Notes under the pieces: generated by a model
What the model was told of the DNA's origin: nothing
What the model saw: the letters and a program-made list of their open reading frames with translations, nothing else
Database searches by the model: none
Source of the DNA: an uncultured Bacteroides sp.
GTDB taxonomy: Bacteria > Bacteroidota > Bacteroidia > Bacteroidales > Bacteroidaceae
Reading direction: 5' to 3'
Length of the DNA: 38,594 bases
Assembly (NCBI GenBank): GCA_947074235.1
Contig: CAMTOV010000010.1
Span: forward strand, 1 to 38,594
Made by a program: the position numbers and the translations under genes
Shown: piece after piece, positions 36,610 through 38,594 of the stretch
Layout of the letters: each line of letters opens with the position of its first letter
Numbering within the stretch: position 1 is the first letter of the stretch

Positions 36610-37762
36610 ATCTGACACGTTTGCTTTTAAAATAGGGATAAGTTATCAGAAGGAAAAACACAAATGCCACCAATGAAGCTATTGAAGCATAAAGTGGTAG
36701 TGCATCAATCTGATTATTGGCTTGCAAATGGCAAGCCAAAGCAATGCCCGATGATATGCCAATGCTCCACGCAAGAAAATGAGAAGTATTGGCAGTGCCT
36801 CGCTGACAATGATGAGATAGTTTCACAAACACCAACAGAAACTCCGGAGCTACCAATCCCAAACCTAAACCCAACAATAATGGAGGGAATGCAGACAAGG
36901 CAATCTCGTGAAACAAAGTGGCGAATATGATAAAAATAAGCCCTACGGAGATAGCTAAAAAAGATTTATCATTTGTAAAAAACAACCTATATAGTATCAA
37001 AGCCAAAGGGAATCCGAGCACTACGAATGCAAAGAATGGCAGTTCATAGCCTAAAAATATCACCCCACAAGTGTAGTGATGAAAGATAGGAACAAACAAT
37101 CCTGGAATGAAAGCTATAATCATTAAGTTGATAGCAGGCACCCACGCACGCAGCAATAAGAAGCGATCGGTAGAACATAAAGAAGTAACTATTGGCGCTC
37201 TAAATGGCACATATAGTGTAAATAAGAATAGATTTCCTAAAAGACCTGCAACCACAGATACAATTAGAAAAATCTCAAAGCTATACCATTGATATAGCCA
37301 CACCCCTAAAGCCACACCAGACAACATACCCAGTCGCACCATCCACGAGAAGGTGAGATTGCCATAGCTACGTTTATTGGTATGTGTGATATCTATTGCA
37401 AGAGTAACACCGGCCATAGTAGCCAACCCTACAAACATGCCTTGCACAGCACAAAGTGCCAAAAGCATCGAGTAATTATCCACAAAATAGTAGCCAATTG
37501 TAGCACCAATCAAACCCAAAGAAGAGAGGATACATACATGTTTTCGCTTGTAAGCATCGACTATATAGGCTGAGAAAGGACCTACAACCAACATCCCCGC
37601 CGTAAGCACCAGAAACAACTTTCCGGTATCGGCTATAGATAGGCCCAATCGCTGCGACATCTCCAAAGGGATGACAGGAAAGAGCATATACAAAGAGATG
37701 AATAACAACAAATTAGCAATACAAACCCGCATAAATTGAGCCGTACACAAACGGTTTGCCAT
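36608..37762 (-). CDS. MFS transporter
   Basis: 384 aa, 12 hydrophobic segments; FPVIPLEMSQRLGLSIADTGKLFLVLTAGMLVVGPFSAYIVDAYKRKHV. Confidence 0.85.
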   Translation of the reverse strand: MANRLCTAQFMRVCIANLLLFISLYMLFPVIPLEMSQRLGLSIADTGKLFLVLTAGMLVVGPFSAYIVDAYKRKHVCILSSLGLIGATIGYYFVDNYSMLLALCAVQGMFVGLATMAGVTLAIDITHTNKRSYGNLTFSWMVRLGMLSGVALGVWLYQWYSFEIFLIVSVVAGLLGNLFLFTLYVPFRAPIVTSLCSTDRFLLLRAWVPAINLMIIAFIPGLFVPIFHHYTCGVIFLGYELPFFAFVVLGFPLALILYRLFFTNDKSFLAISVGLIFIIFATLFHEIALSAFPPLLLGLGLGLVAPEFLLVFVKLSHHCQRGTANTSHFLAWSIGISSGIALACHLQANNQIDALPLYASIASLVAFVFFLLITYPYFKSKRVR

Positions 37763-37771
37763 AAATATTCA

Positions 37772-38593
37772 TTAATACTGTTCTTTCTCGTTAGGGAAAT
37801 AGCAGTTTTTTACATCAGATACATAGCGGCTAAGAGCATCAGTCATCACTGAGTGCAAATCGGCATAACGGCGCAAGAAGCGAGGACGGAATCCATGATT
37901 CATACCAAGCATATCTTGAACAACCAATACTTGACCATCTACATCACCACCAGCACCAATACCTATCACAGGTATAGTTAATTCGCTAGACACACGAGCC
38001 GCCAAGGTAGCAGGAATCTTTTCCAACACAATAGCAAAGCAACCTGCTTCTTCAAGCAGTTTAGCATCTTTAATTAGTTTTTCGGCCTCAGCATCATCTT
38101 TGGCACGCACAGTGTATGTGCCATATTTATTGATAGATTGTGGCATAAGACCCAAGTGTCCCATCACAGGAATACCGGCACTCAGGATACGTTTTACAGT
38201 ATCAATAATTTCTTCACCGCCTTCTAGCTTCAAAGCATCGGCATGGCTCTCTTTCATGATACGAATAGCAGAAGCAAGCCCTTCTAACTCATTACCTTGG
38301 TAAGAGCCAAACGGCATATCTACTACCACCATGGCACGTTTTACTCCACGCACAACCGATTTACCATGATAAATCATTTGGTCGAGTGTGATAGGAAGAG
38401 TAGTTACGTTACCCGCCATCACGTTAGATGCAGAGTCGCCCACTAAAATTACATCCATTCCGGCACCATCTACAATTTGTGCCATTGTATAATCGTATGC
38501 AGTTAGCATTGAGATTTTTTCACCACGTTGCTTCATCTCTATAAGACGATGCGTTGTCACTTTTCTTGTATCATCTGATATATAACCAGCCAT
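37772..38593 (-). CDS. panB: 3-methyl-2-oxobutanoate hydroxymethyltransferase
   Basis: [60 protein letters not shown] at the window edge, apparently full length. Confidence 0.97.
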   Translation of the reverse strand: MAGYISDDTRKVTTHRLIEMKQRGEKISMLTAYDYTMAQIVDGAGMDVILVGDSASNVMAGNVTTLPITLDQMIYHGKSVVRGVKRAMVVVDMPFGSYQGNELEGLASAIRIMKESHADALKLEGGEEIIDTVKRILSAGIPVMGHLGLMPQSINKYGTYTVRAKDDAEAEKLIKDAKLLEEAGCFAIVLEKIPATLAARVSSELTIPVIGIGAGGDVDGQVLVVQDMLGMNHGFRPRFLRRYADLHSVMTDALSRYVSDVKNCYFPNEKEQY

Positions 38594-38594
38594 A

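Noticed and set aside
1-38594. Mobile element, prophage, tRNA or rRNA in the window
   Set aside because: No integrase, transposase, phage structural gene or att-like repeat recognised. I saw no tRNA or rRNA, though no covariance-model scan could be run.

Overview
This window looks like a Bacteroidales chromosome, probably Bacteroides-like: BACON-free but with Bacteroidetes-type PanB, DUF4301 and RelA-like proteins, 'AQ'-ending signal peptides and TAnnTTTG promoter boxes. Nearly all the sequence is covered by about 33 plausible CDSs. Four blocks stand out. (1) About 13.0 to 2.0 kb, minus strand: a tightly packed operon encoding a 1028-aa tubulin/FtsZ-superfamily-like protein (GGTGSG signature), a small membrane protein, a zinc-ribbon/TM/Ig-like protein and a series of secreted proteins (SUMF1-PEGA, NTF2-like, two CsgG/FlgT-C-like paralogs and unknowns). 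An XRE regulator is divergently transcribed from it. This is my best candidate for a poorly described multi-component envelope/cytoskeleton system. (2) About 27.4 to 16.5 kb: a respiratory nitrate reductase locus (narK-narGHJI, THEP1-like NTPase, mobA), followed by an SQR-like FAD oxidoreductase and an HPP-family protein (possible nitrite transporter). (3) About 31.3 to 27.5 kb: a FecCD-type ABC importer with a TrmO(TsaA)-FmdE fusion, inferred to be molybdate/tungstate related. (4) Housekeeping flanks: purT, relA (degenerate HD site), dgkA, a GH95 fucosidase, an MFS transporter and panB. I saw no rRNA, tRNA, CRISPR array, transposase or integrase. All family assignments come from motif recognition by eye; no search was run.
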